A DNA stretch of 64,000 bases from Bacteroidota bacterium (GCA_023475265.1 JAMCWE010000021.1:16738-80737); one strand, 5' to 3'. Positions 27,155 to 36,635 are shown, counted from the stretch's first letter. Program-made: numbers and translations. Notes: a model not told the origin generated them from the sequence alone.

Positions 27155-28783
27155 TTACATTCTTTCAGGTGCATTTACACCAAGGATTGATAATCCATTT
27201 TTAATAACAATCTTTGTAGCCATAGCAAGTGCTACTCTCGCTTCTGCTAATTTTTTTTCAGTTCCTAAAATTCTACAAAAAGTGTAAAACTTGTGGAATA
27301 GTGCAGCAAGTTCCTCTAAGTAAGTACATATTCTGTGAGTTTCAAAAAGTTCAGCACTAATTAATATTTCTTCTTTAAATTGATGAAGCTTTTTTAATAG
27401 CTGCTGCTCTTCATTAGTGGAAAGCAAATTCAAATTTTCAAATGAAGCATGAAGGTCTTCTTTCTCAATCATTTTAAGGATTGAACAAATTCTTGCATGA
27501 GCATATTGTAAATAAAAAACCGGGTTCTCATCGGATTGTTTTTTAGCAAGCGATAAATCAAAATTCATGTGAGTAGTTATATTTCGCATATTGAAAAAGT
27601 ATCGGACAACATCAGCGCCAACTTCGTCAACTAATTGATCGAGCGTAATATAATTTGCTTTACGCGTTGACATTTTTACAACTTCACCACCATCCATTAT
27701 AGTTACAAATTGGTGAATCAGAACTTTTACTTTTTCCGGATCATAACCTAAAGCATTTAATCCGGCAAGAACATCAGGATAAGTTGCATTATGATCTGAG
27801 CCAAAAATATCAATCATCAAATCATAACCGCGTATAAATTTTACAACATGATAAGCAATATCAGGAAGCCGATATGTAGGCTCGCCAGATGATTTAACAA
27901 TTACTTTATCCTGTTCATTTCCAAGCTCAATTAATTTTAACCATGTAGCTCCATCTTTTTCGTAGACCAAATCTTTTTCTTTAAACGAAGCTATCGTTTC
28001 TTTTATTTTTCCTTCTTCGTAGAGTGAATTTTCATTGAAAAATATTTTATGAATAATATTTAATTTTTCTAAAGATTTTTTAATATCTATAAAAATTTCT
28101 GTCTCAGCCTTTTCTTTGAATTTACCTTCGGCTGGTTCATTAACTAATTTATCACCATACTCATCATATAAACTTTTAGCAATGTCTTTGATATATTCGC
28201 CTTGATAATAATCTTCAGGAAAATCAATTTTGTTTCCAAGTATTTCCAGATATCTAAGCCTAACCGAATCACCAAGAACCCGCATTTGCCTTCCGGCATT
28301 GTTAAAATAATATTCTCGATCAACTGAATAACCAACCCATTCTAAAAGGTTTGCAATTGTATCTCCAAAAACAGCGTTACGTCCATGCCCAACTGTTAAA
28401 GGCCCGGTTGGGTTTGCTGATACAAATTCAACATTAGCTTTTTTGCCATCAAATATTTTTGAACGGCCATAATTATTTTCTTCTTTTAAAATGCCTTCAA
28501 TAATTTTTGCTATGAAAGATGAAGTAAAGAAAAAATTGACAAAACCAGGTCCGGCAATTTCAACTTTCTTGATATTCGAAGGATCATAATTCAACGAGGA
28601 AATTATTTCTTCAGCAATTTCTCGAGGCTTTCGTTTTAATTTTTTTGCAATCAGCATGGCTGCATTTGAAGATAGGTCACCATGAGATTCAATTTTGGGA
28701 ATATCAAAAACTAAATTAAGATCTTTTAAATATTCTAACTTCTTTGCCGTTGCATTAAATATTGATTGTAAATATTCTTTCAA
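27155..28783 (-). CDS. argS: Arginyl-tRNA synthetase
   Basis: This 542-residue class I synthetase has an N-terminal Arg-tRNA additional domain, FVSANPTGPLTVGHGRN containing the HIGH-like GHGRN, GSDHNATYPDVLAG, VKMSTRKANYITLDQL (KMSK region) and the DALR anticodon-binding domain ending GLSILGVNAPERM. It charges tRNA-Arg, one of which (CCG) is encoded at 62207. The frame starts at TTG (28781-28783) after AGGAAA. Its length is in the usual range. rsfS lies 42 bp upstream. Confidence 0.97.
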   Translation of the reverse strand: MKEYLQSIFNATAKKLEYLKDLNLVFDIPKIESHGDLSSNAAMLIAKKLKRKPREIAEEIISSLNYDPSNIKKVEIAGPGFVNFFFTSSFIAKIIEGILKEENNYGRSKIFDGKKANVEFVSANPTGPLTVGHGRNAVFGDTIANLLEWVGYSVDREYYFNNAGRQMRVLGDSVRLRYLEILGNKIDFPEDYYQGEYIKDIAKSLYDEYGDKLVNEPAEGKFKEKAETEIFIDIKKSLEKLNIIHKIFFNENSLYEEGKIKETIASFKEKDLVYEKDGATWLKLIELGNEQDKVIVKSSGEPTYRLPDIAYHVVKFIRGYDLMIDIFGSDHNATYPDVLAGLNALGYDPEKVKVLIHQFVTIMDGGEVVKMSTRKANYITLDQLVDEVGADVVRYFFNMRNITTHMNFDLSLAKKQSDENPVFYLQYAHARICSILKMIEKEDLHASFENLNLLSTNEEQQLLKKLHQFKEEILISAELFETHRICTYLEELAALFHKFYTFCRILGTEKKLAEARVALAMATKIVIKNGLSILGVNAPERM

Positions 28784-28825
28784 AAGTATTTCCTAAATTC
28801 GTTAGAGTGAAATTAAAATAAATAA

Positions 28826-29242
28826 TTATTTCGGCTGCAACTTTCTAGGTCTTCCACGTTTCTTTTTAAGTTCAGGTTCTGGTTTGGGTTTCAAAGCAGG
28901 ATCACTGATATCAGTTATTACAGCGTCTCCCCATAATTTTTCCAAATTATAATATTCTCTGTATTCTTTTTTAAAAACATGTACAACCACATCAATGTAA
29001 TCCAGCAAAACCCAATTGAGGCCAGTGTAACCTTCCTTATGCCAAGTTCTAATTCCTTCATCGCGCAAGCTTTTATCAATCTCATCTGAAATTGCTTTTA
29101 CTTGAGTATCGGAATCCGCACTGCAGATAACAAAAAAGTCAGACATTGTGGTTAGCTTTTGAAGATCTAAAATTTTTACATCATAACCTTTTTTGTTGAA
29201 AATAAGATCGCTTATTTTTGTAGCTAATTGTTGTGAGTTCAA
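28826..29242 (-). CDS. rsfS: Ribosomal silencing factor RsfS
   Basis: This 138-residue protein is an Iojap/DUF143 family member: KKGYDVKILDLQKLTTMSDFFVICSADSDTQVKAI, GYTGLNWVLLDYIDVVVHVF and YYNLEKLWGDA. It binds uL14 on the 50S subunit and blocks subunit joining in starvation. The C-terminal 30 residues are a Lys/Arg/Pro-rich tail that includes KKRGRPRK, an AT-hook-like run. It starts at TTG (29240-29242) with AAAGGA upstream. Confidence 0.94.
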   Translation of the reverse strand: MNSQQLATKISDLIFNKKGYDVKILDLQKLTTMSDFFVICSADSDTQVKAISDEIDKSLRDEGIRTWHKEGYTGLNWVLLDYIDVVVHVFKKEYREYYNLEKLWGDAVITDISDPALKPKPEPELKKKRGRPRKLQPK

Positions 29243-29253
29243 TATATTTCCTT

Positions 29254-29739
29254 TTACTTATATGGTTTTAAATTATTAAAATCTTTTCCAATAATTAATG
29301 AAACATCTAAAAAGTAATTATTATTCATTTGCTGAATTACATTTTTATGATCAATGCCTAATGTATCGGCAACTTTAAAAGCATTTATCATGTTACCTGT
29401 TCTATCTACCACAATTGATTTTTCAACATCATATGAAATATAATTTCCGATTTGGACAACATCAAAATTATGATTTCGTAAATAGTCTGTAAGTGTATCG
29501 GCTACACCGGAAACTCCACATCCATTCAATACTTCCACTTGAATTATCGAAGGATTCGATTTTTTTCTAATTTCAATATCAGTTGAATTTTTTGCCGATA
29601 AATTTGAATAGAGTGAATACGACATATAAAAAATAATTACGGCAAGAAGAAAAATAATTGAATTTAAAATGAAATTTGAAGTAGATTTTTTTATTTGTTT
29701 ATCAGAATGCAGATTTTTTAAATTAGATTTTCCCTTCAC
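29254..29739 (-). CDS. LytR C-terminal domain (LytR_C) membrane protein
   Basis: This 161-residue protein has a cytoplasmic Lys-rich start, one transmembrane helix (about 24-46), and a periplasmic LytR_C domain beginning VEVLNGCGVSGVADTLTDYLRNHNFDVVQIGN and ending VSLIIGKDF. This domain occurs at the end of LytR-CpsA-Psr wall enzymes and alone in Bacteroidota; its role is not defined. The start appears to be GTG. It lies 11 bp upstream of rsfS on the same strand, a common pairing in this phylum. Confidence 0.85.
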   Translation of the reverse strand: MKGKSNLKNLHSDKQIKKSTSNFILNSIIFLLAVIIFYMSYSLYSNLSAKNSTDIEIRKKSNPSIIQVEVLNGCGVSGVADTLTDYLRNHNFDVVQIGNYISYDVEKSIVVDRTGNMINAFKVADTLGIDHKNVIQQMNNNYFLDVSLIIGKDFNNLKPYK

Positions 29740-29797
29740 TTATTATTTAACTCTGGAAAAGATTATAAGTATTTGATAAACTTTCACTCAATTTTTT

Positions 29798-30304
29798 TTA
29801 TCTATTAAAAAAAGAATCATTATTATCAAAACCATTAAAGAATCCGTAATTGTAACCTCCGTAATATGAGTATGGAGAATAGTAATTATAAGGAAGATTT
29901 CTATATTGAATAGAAATAGAAAAGTTCTTCCAAGGTTGATAATTTACTGCTGCTTTGCTGATATAAATTCCATTTAAACTATTATTGAACTGTTTGCCGA
30001 GCGTGCTGTAAGGTGTGTGAATAATGCTTGCATCAAGTTGGACATTCAAATTATTATTGAACTTGTACATCATACTGTTTGTATAAACACCTAATGCTAA
30101 TCCTTGGTTGCCAAAAGAAGAATAAGATAAGCTATAAGATTGTTTCATCTGAAAATTATCCGGATTTATGAATCCAAATAAAGAAGATGAAGGTTGAGCT
30201 AATATTCCATCTTTAATATCTGCTGTTGGGAAGCCGGAATCTTTGAATTGAGCAAAACCGGAGACAGAAAATACAACAACCAATAAGACAAATAATTTTT
30301 TCAT
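29798..30304 (-). CDS. Hypothetical secreted protein
   Basis: This 168-residue protein has a clear signal peptide (MKKLFVLLVVVFSVSGFAQ), then beta-strand-like alternation and a C-terminal Tyr/Asn/Gly-rich stretch (YYSPYSYYGGYNYG). I do not recognise it; a small outer-membrane barrel or surface protein fits the composition. The ATG at 30302-30304 with GAGG 7 nt upstream is preferred to an adjacent GTG at 30307. Confidence 0.7.
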   Translation of the reverse strand: MKKLFVLLVVVFSVSGFAQFKDSGFPTADIKDGILAQPSSSLFGFINPDNFQMKQSYSLSYSSFGNQGLALGVYTNSMMYKFNNNLNVQLDASIIHTPYSTLGKQFNNSLNGIYISKAAVNYQPWKNFSISIQYRNLPYNYYSPYSYYGGYNYGFFNGFDNNDSFFNR

Positions 30305-30396
30305 CACAACACCTCAGAATTTCGAGTGAATATTAAATAAATCAATTAACAAAATCAATGAATTAACTCTTCAAAGTTTTCCAAATGTTAAGTGAA

Positions 30397-30753
30397 TTAC
30401 AGAATTTTGGAAATTTCATTGTTTTTATCTACAAGAACTATTTGAGGTTTATAATTCTTCGCTTCATCTTCGGTCATTTGAGAATATGCTATAATTATAA
30501 CCTCATCACCAACCGCACCCAAACGAGCAGCCGGACCATTTAAGCAAATCATTCCACTGTTAGACGGACCTTCAATAGCATAAGTTTCAAGTCTGTTTCC
30601 ATTATTTACATTTACTACTTGTACTTTTTCATAAGGTAAAATATTAGCTTTTTCCAATAAATACTTGTCTATCGTAATGCTTCCTTCGTAGTAAAGCTCC
30701 GACATCGTTACCGTAGCTCGATGTATTTTCGAGCGGAACATTTCTCTTGTCAT
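30397..30753 (-). CDS. panD: Aspartate 1-decarboxylase precursor
   Basis: This 118-residue proenzyme makes beta-alanine for pantothenate/CoA. It self-cleaves between Gly24 and Ser25 (YYEGSITID) to make the pyruvoyl group. Also visible are KIHRATVT with the catalytic His-Arg region, [10 protein letters not shown] and GAAR-type [17 protein letters not shown]. The length and cleavage position match the family exactly. It is divergent from the trp leader. Confidence 0.97.
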   Translation of the reverse strand: MTREMFRSKIHRATVTMSELYYEGSITIDKYLLEKANILPYEKVQVVNVNNGNRLETYAIEGPSNSGMICLNGPAARLGAVGDEVIIIAYSQMTEDEAKNYKPQIVLVDKNNEISKIL

Positions 30754-30915
30754 TAATTCTCCGCAAATTTTTTGCGGCGAAATATAATCAGAACCAATTT
30801 ATAATTTCAAGGTTTAACTAAATCAATATTAATTTAAAGATTTAAATTTATATACGTAACATTAAAATTTTATGTATCCCTTTTAACAAATTGCTGAGAA
30901 TTTTTGATTTCTCCC

Positions 30916-30945
30916 TTGACAAATCAAAAAACTGTTTTATATTTG
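30916..30945 (+). promoter_or_regulatory. Probable promoter of the trp operon
   Basis: TTGACA (30916-30921) is followed 16 bp later by TATATTTG (30938-30945), which matches the Bacteroidota -7 consensus TAnnTTTG as well as a sigma-70-like -10 (TATATT). The leader peptide ATG at 30954 follows within 9 bp, so the mRNA would have an almost absent 5' leader before trpL. The assignment rests on spacing and consensus only. Confidence 0.65.
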
Positions 30946-30953
30946 GAACCAAC

Positions 30954-31049
30954 ATGAAAAAGATTTCTGGAACATATTATTACACTAATAAAAAATTTAA
31001 CCAAAATTCTTGGTGGTGGTATAGTGCGCATAATAGTATGACCCAGTGA
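30954..31049 (+). CDS. trpL: trp operon leader peptide with Tyr and Trp codon runs
   Basis: This 31-codon frame runs from ATG 30954 to TGA 31047-31049. It contains three consecutive Tyr codons (GTYYYTN), a Phe, and three consecutive Trp codons followed by Tyr (SWWWYS). It sits between the promoter and a terminator upstream of trpE, as in classical ribosome-mediated attenuation: stalling at scarce charged tRNA would change leader RNA folding and let transcription proceed. The end of the frame (ACCCAGTGA) overlaps a sequence able to pair with the terminator (see the next entry). Confidence 0.88.
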   Translation: MKKISGTYYYTNKKFNQNSWWWYSAHNSMTQ

Positions 31050-31076
31050 TTTTGAGATAAATAATTTTTACTAACG

Positions 31077-31110
31077 AACCCTTCTCAGTCAAACTGGGAA
31101 GGGTTTTTTG
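31077..31110 (+). terminator. trp attenuator terminator
   Basis: AACCCTTCTCAG (31077-31088) and CTGGGAAGGGTT (31094-31105) form a 12-bp stem with one G-T pair, then a run of T residues, giving an intrinsic terminator 16 bp before the trpE ATG. CCCAGT at 31042-31047, at the leader peptide stop, can pair with ACTGGG at 31093-31098, which would disrupt the terminator; this makes a plausible antiterminator or pause partner, but I have not modelled the folds. Confidence 0.85.
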
Positions 31111-31125
31111 TTTTATGGTGGAAAT

Positions 31126-32601
31126 ATGAATTTCAATAGATTTAAAGAACTTGCAAAAGAATATAATTTAATACCGGTTTATGAAGTAATCACAGCGGAT
31201 TTACTTACTCCCGTTTTAGCCTATTTAAAAATCCGTGAGAAAGGAAAGCAAAATTTCCTTCTTGAATCTGTTGAGGGTACATCAAACATGGCTCGTTATT
31301 CTTTTATTGGAAAGAATCCAATTAAGATAATTCAAAATAAGGGAATTGAAATTTCAGAAAGAACAAACGGCAGCTTTAAATCATTTCAAGAATCTATTTT
31401 CGAACTTATCCGCAAAGAGTTAAAACAATTTAAACAACCAAAAATTGAAGAGCTGCCGGATTTCACCGGCGGAGTTGTTGGATATTTAGGTTATGAAAAT
31501 ATTTCTCTTATTGAAAAAGTAATAAAGTTTAATTCCGAAAGTTTCAACAACCCGGATTCAATATTCGGAATTTACAACACGATTCTTGCCTTCGATCATT
31601 ACAAACATCAAATAACTTTAATAACAAATGTAAAAGTTGATAATAATACAAACCTTGAAAAAGCATTTAATGATGCAAAAGAAATCTTATCTTCATTAAG
31701 AATGGAATTGAAAAAACCAGTGGAATACAATTCCGACTTTGATCTTGATGGAGAGGTAAAAGAATATTTTGAGACCGGAGAATTTTATAATCAAGTTGAA
31801 GCTGGAAAACAAAATATTATCGAAGGAGATATTTTTCAAATTGTTCTTTCAAAAAGATTTTCATCAAGATATAAAGGCGATTTGCTTAATGTCTATCGAG
31901 CTTTGCGGATTATCAATCCATCTCCGTATATGTATTTTCTGGAGTTCGAAAATGATTTTACAATTATCGGCACATCTCCTGAAGATTTATTGAAAGTTAA
32001 AAATAGAAAGACTCAACTCTTACCAATTGCCGGAACAAGAAAGCGCGGAAAATCATTCGAAGAAGATAAAAATCTTGAACAAGATTTGATCAACGACCCG
32101 AAAGAACAAGCCGAGCATACAATGCTTGTTGATTTAGGCCGGAATGATCTCGGCAGAGTTTGTAAGTATGGTTCTGTAAAAGTTACGGAGAACATGAAGA
32201 TCCAAAAATATTCGCACGTAATGCACATGGTTTCAAAAGTTGAAGGTGAACTTGCGGATGATAAGGATTCTATTGATGCTTTGATGTCTTGCTTCCCTGC
32301 TGGAACAGTTACCGGTGCGCCGAAGATTCGCGCAATTCAACTCATTGATGAATATGAAAAACAAGAAAGAAATGTATACGCCGGTGCCGTTGGTTATTTT
32401 GATTTTTCCGGTAATCTTGATATGTGCATTGCGATAAGAACATTGTTCGCAAAAAAGGATGTAGTCTATTGGCAAGCCGGTGCCGGAATAGTTGCAGACA
32501 GCAAGCATGAACTTGAAGCAAAAGAAATTAGAAATAAATCTGCAGCAATGGTGAATGCATTAAAATTTGCGGAGGTGATTGATGAAAATATTGGTAATTG
32601 A
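31126..32601 (+). CDS. trpE: Anthranilate synthase component I
   Basis: This 491-residue chorismate-using enzyme has the N-terminal tryptophan-feedback region (NFLLESVEGTSNMARYSFIG, the LLES motif), then the catalytic domain with FQIVLSKRF, IIGTSPEDL, LVDLGRNDLGR and CFPAGTVTGAPK. It makes anthranilate from chorismate with ammonia from TrpG. The ATG at 31126 is chosen over an upstream in-frame TTG at 31108 because GGTGG precedes it. It overlaps trpG by 20 bp, so the two subunits are translationally coupled. Confidence 0.97.
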   Translation: MNFNRFKELAKEYNLIPVYEVITADLLTPVLAYLKIREKGKQNFLLESVEGTSNMARYSFIGKNPIKIIQNKGIEISERTNGSFKSFQESIFELIRKELKQFKQPKIEELPDFTGGVVGYLGYENISLIEKVIKFNSESFNNPDSIFGIYNTILAFDHYKHQITLITNVKVDNNTNLEKAFNDAKEILSSLRMELKKPVEYNSDFDLDGEVKEYFETGEFYNQVEAGKQNIIEGDIFQIVLSKRFSSRYKGDLLNVYRALRIINPSPYMYFLEFENDFTIIGTSPEDLLKVKNRKTQLLPIAGTRKRGKSFEEDKNLEQDLINDPKEQAEHTMLVDLGRNDLGRVCKYGSVKVTENMKIQKYSHVMHMVSKVEGELADDKDSIDALMSCFPAGTVTGAPKIRAIQLIDEYEKQERNVYAGAVGYFDFSGNLDMCIAIRTLFAKKDVVYWQAGAGIVADSKHELEAKEIRNKSAAMVNALKFAEVIDENIGN

Positions 32602-33148
32602 TAATTATGATTCATTTACTTACAATCTTGTTCAGCTCTTAGGCAAACTTGATTGCAAGCTTGTTGTCAAGCGAAATGATGAAGTAAATGAAAATCAAAT
32701 TAATGAAATTAAGCCGGATAAAATTTTGGTTTCACCCGGCCCCGGCAGACCTGAAGATTCAAATGCATCAATAACTGCTTTTGAAAAATTTAGTAAAAAA
32801 ATTCCGATCCTTGGGGTTTGCCTCGGTCATCAAGCAATGGGTTATGTTTATGGAGGAAAAATTATAAAAGCCCCGGTTTTAATGCACGGAAAAACTTCAA
32901 TTATTAATCATGATGGTAGAACGATCTTTAAAAATATTCCACAAGGATTTAAAGCAACAAGATATCATTCGTTAATAATTGAAAAGAAATCGCTTCCTGA
33001 AGAACTTGAAATTTCAGCAGAGTCAGAAGATGGTTGTATCATGGGAATTCGACATAAAGAATTTCCGGTAGAAGGAATTCAATTTCATCCCGAATCATTT
33101 TTAACCGATGAAGGAATTAATATAATTAAAAATTGGTTGGCAACATGA
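32582..33148 (+). CDS. trpG: Anthranilate synthase component II (glutamine amidotransferase)
   Basis: This 188-residue class I amidotransferase has the nucleophile Cys80 in LGVCLGHQAMG and the His-Glu pair in IQFHPESF; VSPGPGRPEDS shapes the oxyanion site. It supplies ammonia to TrpE. The ATG at 32582, 6 nt after GGAGG, is preferred over TTG 32579. It ends with an ATGA overlap with trpD. The same subunit could serve para-aminobenzoate synthesis, since folate genes lie elsewhere in the window. Confidence 0.96.
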   Translation: MKILVIDNYDSFTYNLVQLLGKLDCKLVVKRNDEVNENQINEIKPDKILVSPGPGRPEDSNASITAFEKFSKKIPILGVCLGHQAMGYVYGGKIIKAPVLMHGKTSIINHDGRTIFKNIPQGFKATRYHSLIIEKKSLPEELEISAESEDGCIMGIRHKEFPVEGIQFHPESFLTDEGINIIKNWLAT

Positions 33149-34170
33149 TAAAAGAATATTTGGAAAAAATTGTCAGCAATAAAGATTTATCATTTGATGA
33201 ATCTTTCACAGCGATGAGTGAAATTATGAATGGTGAAGTAAACAATTCTCATCTCGCCGGATTTCTTATCGCACTTAAATCTAAAGGCGAAATGCCTGCT
33301 GAAGTTGCGGGCTTTGCAAAAGCAATGCAGGAGAAAAGCATTAGAATAAATTGCGTTGATGAAAATGTAATTGATGTTTGCGGTACCGGCGGAGATAATT
33401 CCGGCAGCTTCAATATTTCAACTGCCACTGCTTTTGTTGTAGCCGGCGCCGGCGTTAAAGTTGCAAAGCATGGCAATCGTTCTATTTCAAGTAAAAGCGG
33501 CAGCGCCGATGTTTTACAATCTCTTGGTGTAAATATTAATCTTACTAAGGATCAATCAGAAGAAGCACTGAATAATATTGGAATCGCATTTCTCTTTGCA
33601 CCTCTTTATAACCCGGCAATGAAGTATGCTGCTATAGTTAGAAAAGAGCTTGGTATGAAAACTGTTTTCAATATGCTTGGACCATTAACTAATCCAGCCA
33701 GAGTAAAAAAACAAATTATTGGTACTTTCAACCTCAAGGCTGCTAAAACTATGGCGGAAGCCGCAAAGTATCTCGATCTTAAAAAAGTTTGTTTTATCTG
33801 TGGCAATAATAAATATGATGAAATTTTTCTCGGTGATTTGACTGAAGTAAATGAATATAATCAAGGCAAAGATATCACTTCGTATACTTTGTCGAATGAG
33901 TCTTTTAATTATCCATTGATTCAACAAAATGATATTAAAGGTGATACTCCTGAAGTTAATGCCCAAATTATTCTTGAAGTTTTCAGCAATCACAAAAAAA
34001 ATGGTGCGTTTCATACGGTAGCTGCGAATGCTGCTTTAGCTTTATATGCAGCAGATTATTCCGACAATTTAAATGAGTGTCAGAGAGCTGCAGAAAATTC
34101 AATCTTAAGTGGTGCTGCTTTAAATAAATTGAATGAACTGAAAAAATTTAGCTCTTCTTTTATGAGTTAA
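33145..34170 (+). CDS. trpD: Anthranilate phosphoribosyltransferase
   Basis: This 341-residue enzyme joins anthranilate to PRPP. It shows VCGTGGDNSGSFNISTATAFVVAG (PRPP loop), KHGNRSISSKSGSADVLQSLG (anthranilate/Mg site) and NMLGPLTNPA. The start is the ATG whose A-T-G-A overlaps the trpG stop at 33145-33148; a TTG at 33133 opens the same frame earlier but is unlikely. Length and domain order are standard, with no fusion to trpG. Confidence 0.97.
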   Translation: MIKEYLEKIVSNKDLSFDESFTAMSEIMNGEVNNSHLAGFLIALKSKGEMPAEVAGFAKAMQEKSIRINCVDENVIDVCGTGGDNSGSFNISTATAFVVAGAGVKVAKHGNRSISSKSGSADVLQSLGVNINLTKDQSEEALNNIGIAFLFAPLYNPAMKYAAIVRKELGMKTVFNMLGPLTNPARVKKQIIGTFNLKAAKTMAEAAKYLDLKKVCFICGNNKYDEIFLGDLTEVNEYNQGKDITSYTLSNESFNYPLIQQNDIKGDTPEVNAQIILEVFSNHKKNGAFHTVAANAALALYAADYSDNLNECQRAAENSILSGAALNKLNELKKFSSSFMS

Positions 34171-34202
34171 AATATTTTGGAAATAAATAAACGAAAGACA
34201 AA

Positions 34203-34997
34203 GTGAACGTTCTAGAAAAAATTTTAGATAAGAAAAAAGATGAAGTGTCATTATTGAAAAGAAAATTTTCAATCGATTCCTTTAGCAACATGCCATTCTT
34301 TTCTGAGAAATCTTTGAGCTTTATTGATGAAGTAAGATCAAACAAAAATATTTCGATAATCGCCGAGATAAAAAAAGCTAGCCCTTCCAAAGGATTAATC
34401 AGAGAAAATTTTGACCATCTTAGTACCGCAGAAATATATTTCAGTCGGAATGTTAATGCTGTATCTATTTTAACTGATAAAGAATTTTTTCAAGGTGACA
34501 TTAATTTTTTGCTAGATATAGCTAAGATTAAACAAGTTCCATTGTTAAGGAAAGATTTTATTATCGATGAAATTCAGGTTTATGAAGCTAAGGCTAATGG
34601 AGCGGATATTATTTTATTGATTTGCGAAGCTCTTACTAAAAATCAGATAAAAGAATTTACGTCTCTGGCAGAAGAAATCGGATTGGAAGTTCTTTTAGAG
34701 CTTCACTCAATTGATCAAATTGACAAAATCGATTTTACAAGAAATAAATTGATCGGTGTTAACAACCGCAATTTAAATGATTTCTCTGTTGATCTTTCAA
34801 CGACACAAATTATTTCTAAGTATTTACCGGAAGATATAATTCTTGTTTCTGAAAGCGGAATAAGCAATAAAGATGATATTATTTTTTTACGGGAAACAAA
34901 AGTAAATGCAATATTAGTCGGTGAGCTGTTAATGAGTTCGAATAATATCGAACTAAAACTTTCTGATCTTAAAAATTGGTGTTCAAATGAAGGTTAA
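34203..34997 (+). CDS. trpC: Indole-3-glycerol phosphate synthase
   Basis: This 264-residue TIM barrel has IIAEIKKASPSKGLI (catalytic Lys), LTDKEFFQGDINFL, LLRKDFIIDEIQVYEAKANGADIILLI and VLLELHS. It forms indoleglycerol phosphate from the TrpF product. The start is GTG at 34203, in line with the conserved N-terminus VLEKILDKKKDEV. It overlaps trpF by 11 bp and lies 32 bp after trpD. Confidence 0.96.
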   Translation: MNVLEKILDKKKDEVSLLKRKFSIDSFSNMPFFSEKSLSFIDEVRSNKNISIIAEIKKASPSKGLIRENFDHLSTAEIYFSRNVNAVSILTDKEFFQGDINFLLDIAKIKQVPLLRKDFIIDEIQVYEAKANGADIILLICEALTKNQIKEFTSLAEEIGLEVLLELHSIDQIDKIDFTRNKLIGVNNRNLNDFSVDLSTTQIISKYLPEDIILVSESGISNKDDIIFLRETKVNAILVGELLMSSNNIELKLSDLKNWCSNEG

Positions 34998-35607
34998 AGT
35001 TTGTGGAATAACCAATCTTGCTGATGCTTTGATGTGTGAAAAGTTTGGCGCAGATGCACTCGGATTTATCTTCTACAAAAAAAGTAAAAGATATATTGCT
35101 ACAGAGAAAGCAAAAGGAATCATAAATCGTTTATCCCCATTTACAATAAAAATTGGTGTGTTCGTAGACGAAACTTCTGAATATATAAATAAAATTGCCG
35201 AAGAAATAAAAATCAATCTAGTTCAGCTTCACGGAAACGAAACTCCGGAAATAGCAGAAAGAGTTTCTCTGCCGGTTATAAAAAGCTTTAGGATTTCATA
35301 CGATTTTGATTTTTCAATTTTAACTAATTATAAGAATGTTTATTATCTGCTTGATTCATATTCAAAAAATGAATTCGGTGGGACCGGTAATAAATTCAAC
35401 TGGCAAATGATTCCTGAAGAATTAAAAGATAAAATTATTCTGGCAGGTGGAGTTTCAATAAACAATATCGAAGAGATTTATAAAAATATTAATCCTATTG
35501 CAGTAGACATTTCGTCTTCACTCGAAAGAGAACCTGGGAAAAAGGATCAACAAAAGGCAAAAAGTTTTTTTACGAAATTAAATTCATTGAAGGAAAATTT
35601 ATGTTGA
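34987..35607 (+). CDS. trpF: Phosphoribosylanthranilate isomerase
   Basis: This 206-residue TIM barrel starts KVKVCGITNLADAL (catalytic Cys7-type residue) and includes GADALGFIFYKKSKRYI, QLHGNET, DSYSKNEFGGTG and the final VDISSSLEREPGKKD phosphate site. It carries out the Amadori rearrangement before TrpC. It is a free-standing enzyme here rather than fused to TrpC, and overlaps trpC and the DAHP synthase gene at its two ends (11 and 7 bp). Confidence 0.95.
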   Translation: MKVKVCGITNLADALMCEKFGADALGFIFYKKSKRYIATEKAKGIINRLSPFTIKIGVFVDETSEYINKIAEEIKINLVQLHGNETPEIAERVSLPVIKSFRISYDFDFSILTNYKNVYYLLDSYSKNEFGGTGNKFNWQMIPEELKDKIILAGGVSINNIEEIYKNINPIAVDISSSLEREPGKKDQQKAKSFFTKLNSLKENLC

Positions 35608-36635
35608 TAATTATGAAGCTTGATACTCCAAGAGATTCAATTGAAAGAGTAAAAAGCAAAATCGTCGAAAGAAATTGTGTACCGCATGAAATTCCTGGCG
35701 CAAGCAAACTTGGAATTGGTATCACCGGCCCTACGAGCCTTCTTATAGAAGAAGAATTTCAAAACATGGAAGATGTTGAAGAAGTAATTCGTGTTACAAA
35801 ACCTTACAAACTTGTCAGCCGGGAAATGAAAAAGGAAGATACAATAATAAAAATGAATGAGCTAAAAATCGGCGGAGAAGAATTGACGATCATAGCTGGC
35901 CCGTGTTCTGTAGAAAGCAGGCAGCAGCTATTCGACATTGCTGGAGAGTTGAAAGAATTGGGAATTAAATTCCTTCGAGCCGGCGCTTATAAACCTCGCT
36001 CAAGTCCATATTCTTTTCAAGGATTAAAAGAAAAAGGAATTGAGATTCTTTTCGAAGTTAAAAAAGAACTTGGAATGATGATTGTAACTGAAGCAAAAGA
36101 TTCAAAGTCTCTTCCGCTGATCGCTGATGTTGCTGATATCATTCAAATAGGCGCACGCAACATGCAAAACTTTTCATTACTTGAGGAAGTCGGCCAATTA
36201 AAAAACACAATTCTCTTGAAGCGAGGATTAGCAGCAACAATTGAAGATCTGCTTATGAGCGCAGAATATATTTTATCACAAGGTAATTTTAATGTAATTC
36301 TTTGTGAGCGAGGAATACGAACTTTTGAAACGATGACAAGAAATACTTTAGATTTAAATGCTGTACCAACAATTAAAAAGCAATCTCATCTTCCTATCAT
36401 TGTGGATCCATCGCATGGAATTGGAATTTGGGATAAAGTTCAGCCAATGGCTATGGCAGCAATTGCATGCGGTGCAGATGGCTTAATGATCGAAGTACAT
36501 AATCATCCGGATAAAGCTTTATCGGATGGATATCAATCTCTAACACCAAAGAATTTTAAAAAACTTTTAGAAAAAATCGAACAGTTGGCTCCAATTGTCG
36601 ATAGAAAGATTTCAGATTATGCAAATGTCGAATAA
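35601..36635 (+). CDS. aroF: DAHP synthase (3-deoxy-7-phosphoheptulonate synthase), type I-beta
   Basis: This 344-residue enzyme of the first shikimate step condenses PEP and erythrose-4-phosphate. A short ferredoxin-like regulatory domain occupies residues 1-70 ([15 protein letters not shown] ... [14 protein letters not shown]), the part that in relatives binds aromatic amino acids. The barrel follows: [39 protein letters not shown] and [11 protein letters not shown]. Its position inside the trp operon (between trpF and trpB, overlapping trpF by 7 bp) ties chorismate supply to trp control. Confidence 0.95.
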   Translation: MLIIMKLDTPRDSIERVKSKIVERNCVPHEIPGASKLGIGITGPTSLLIEEEFQNMEDVEEVIRVTKPYKLVSREMKKEDTIIKMNELKIGGEELTIIAGPCSVESRQQLFDIAGELKELGIKFLRAGAYKPRSSPYSFQGLKEKGIEILFEVKKELGMMIVTEAKDSKSLPLIADVADIIQIGARNMQNFSLLEEVGQLKNTILLKRGLAATIEDLLMSAEYILSQGNFNVILCERGIRTFETMTRNTLDLNAVPTIKKQSHLPIIVDPSHGIGIWDKVQPMAMAAIACGADGLMIEVHNHPDKALSDGYQSLTPKNFKKLLEKIEQLAPIVDRKISDYANVE

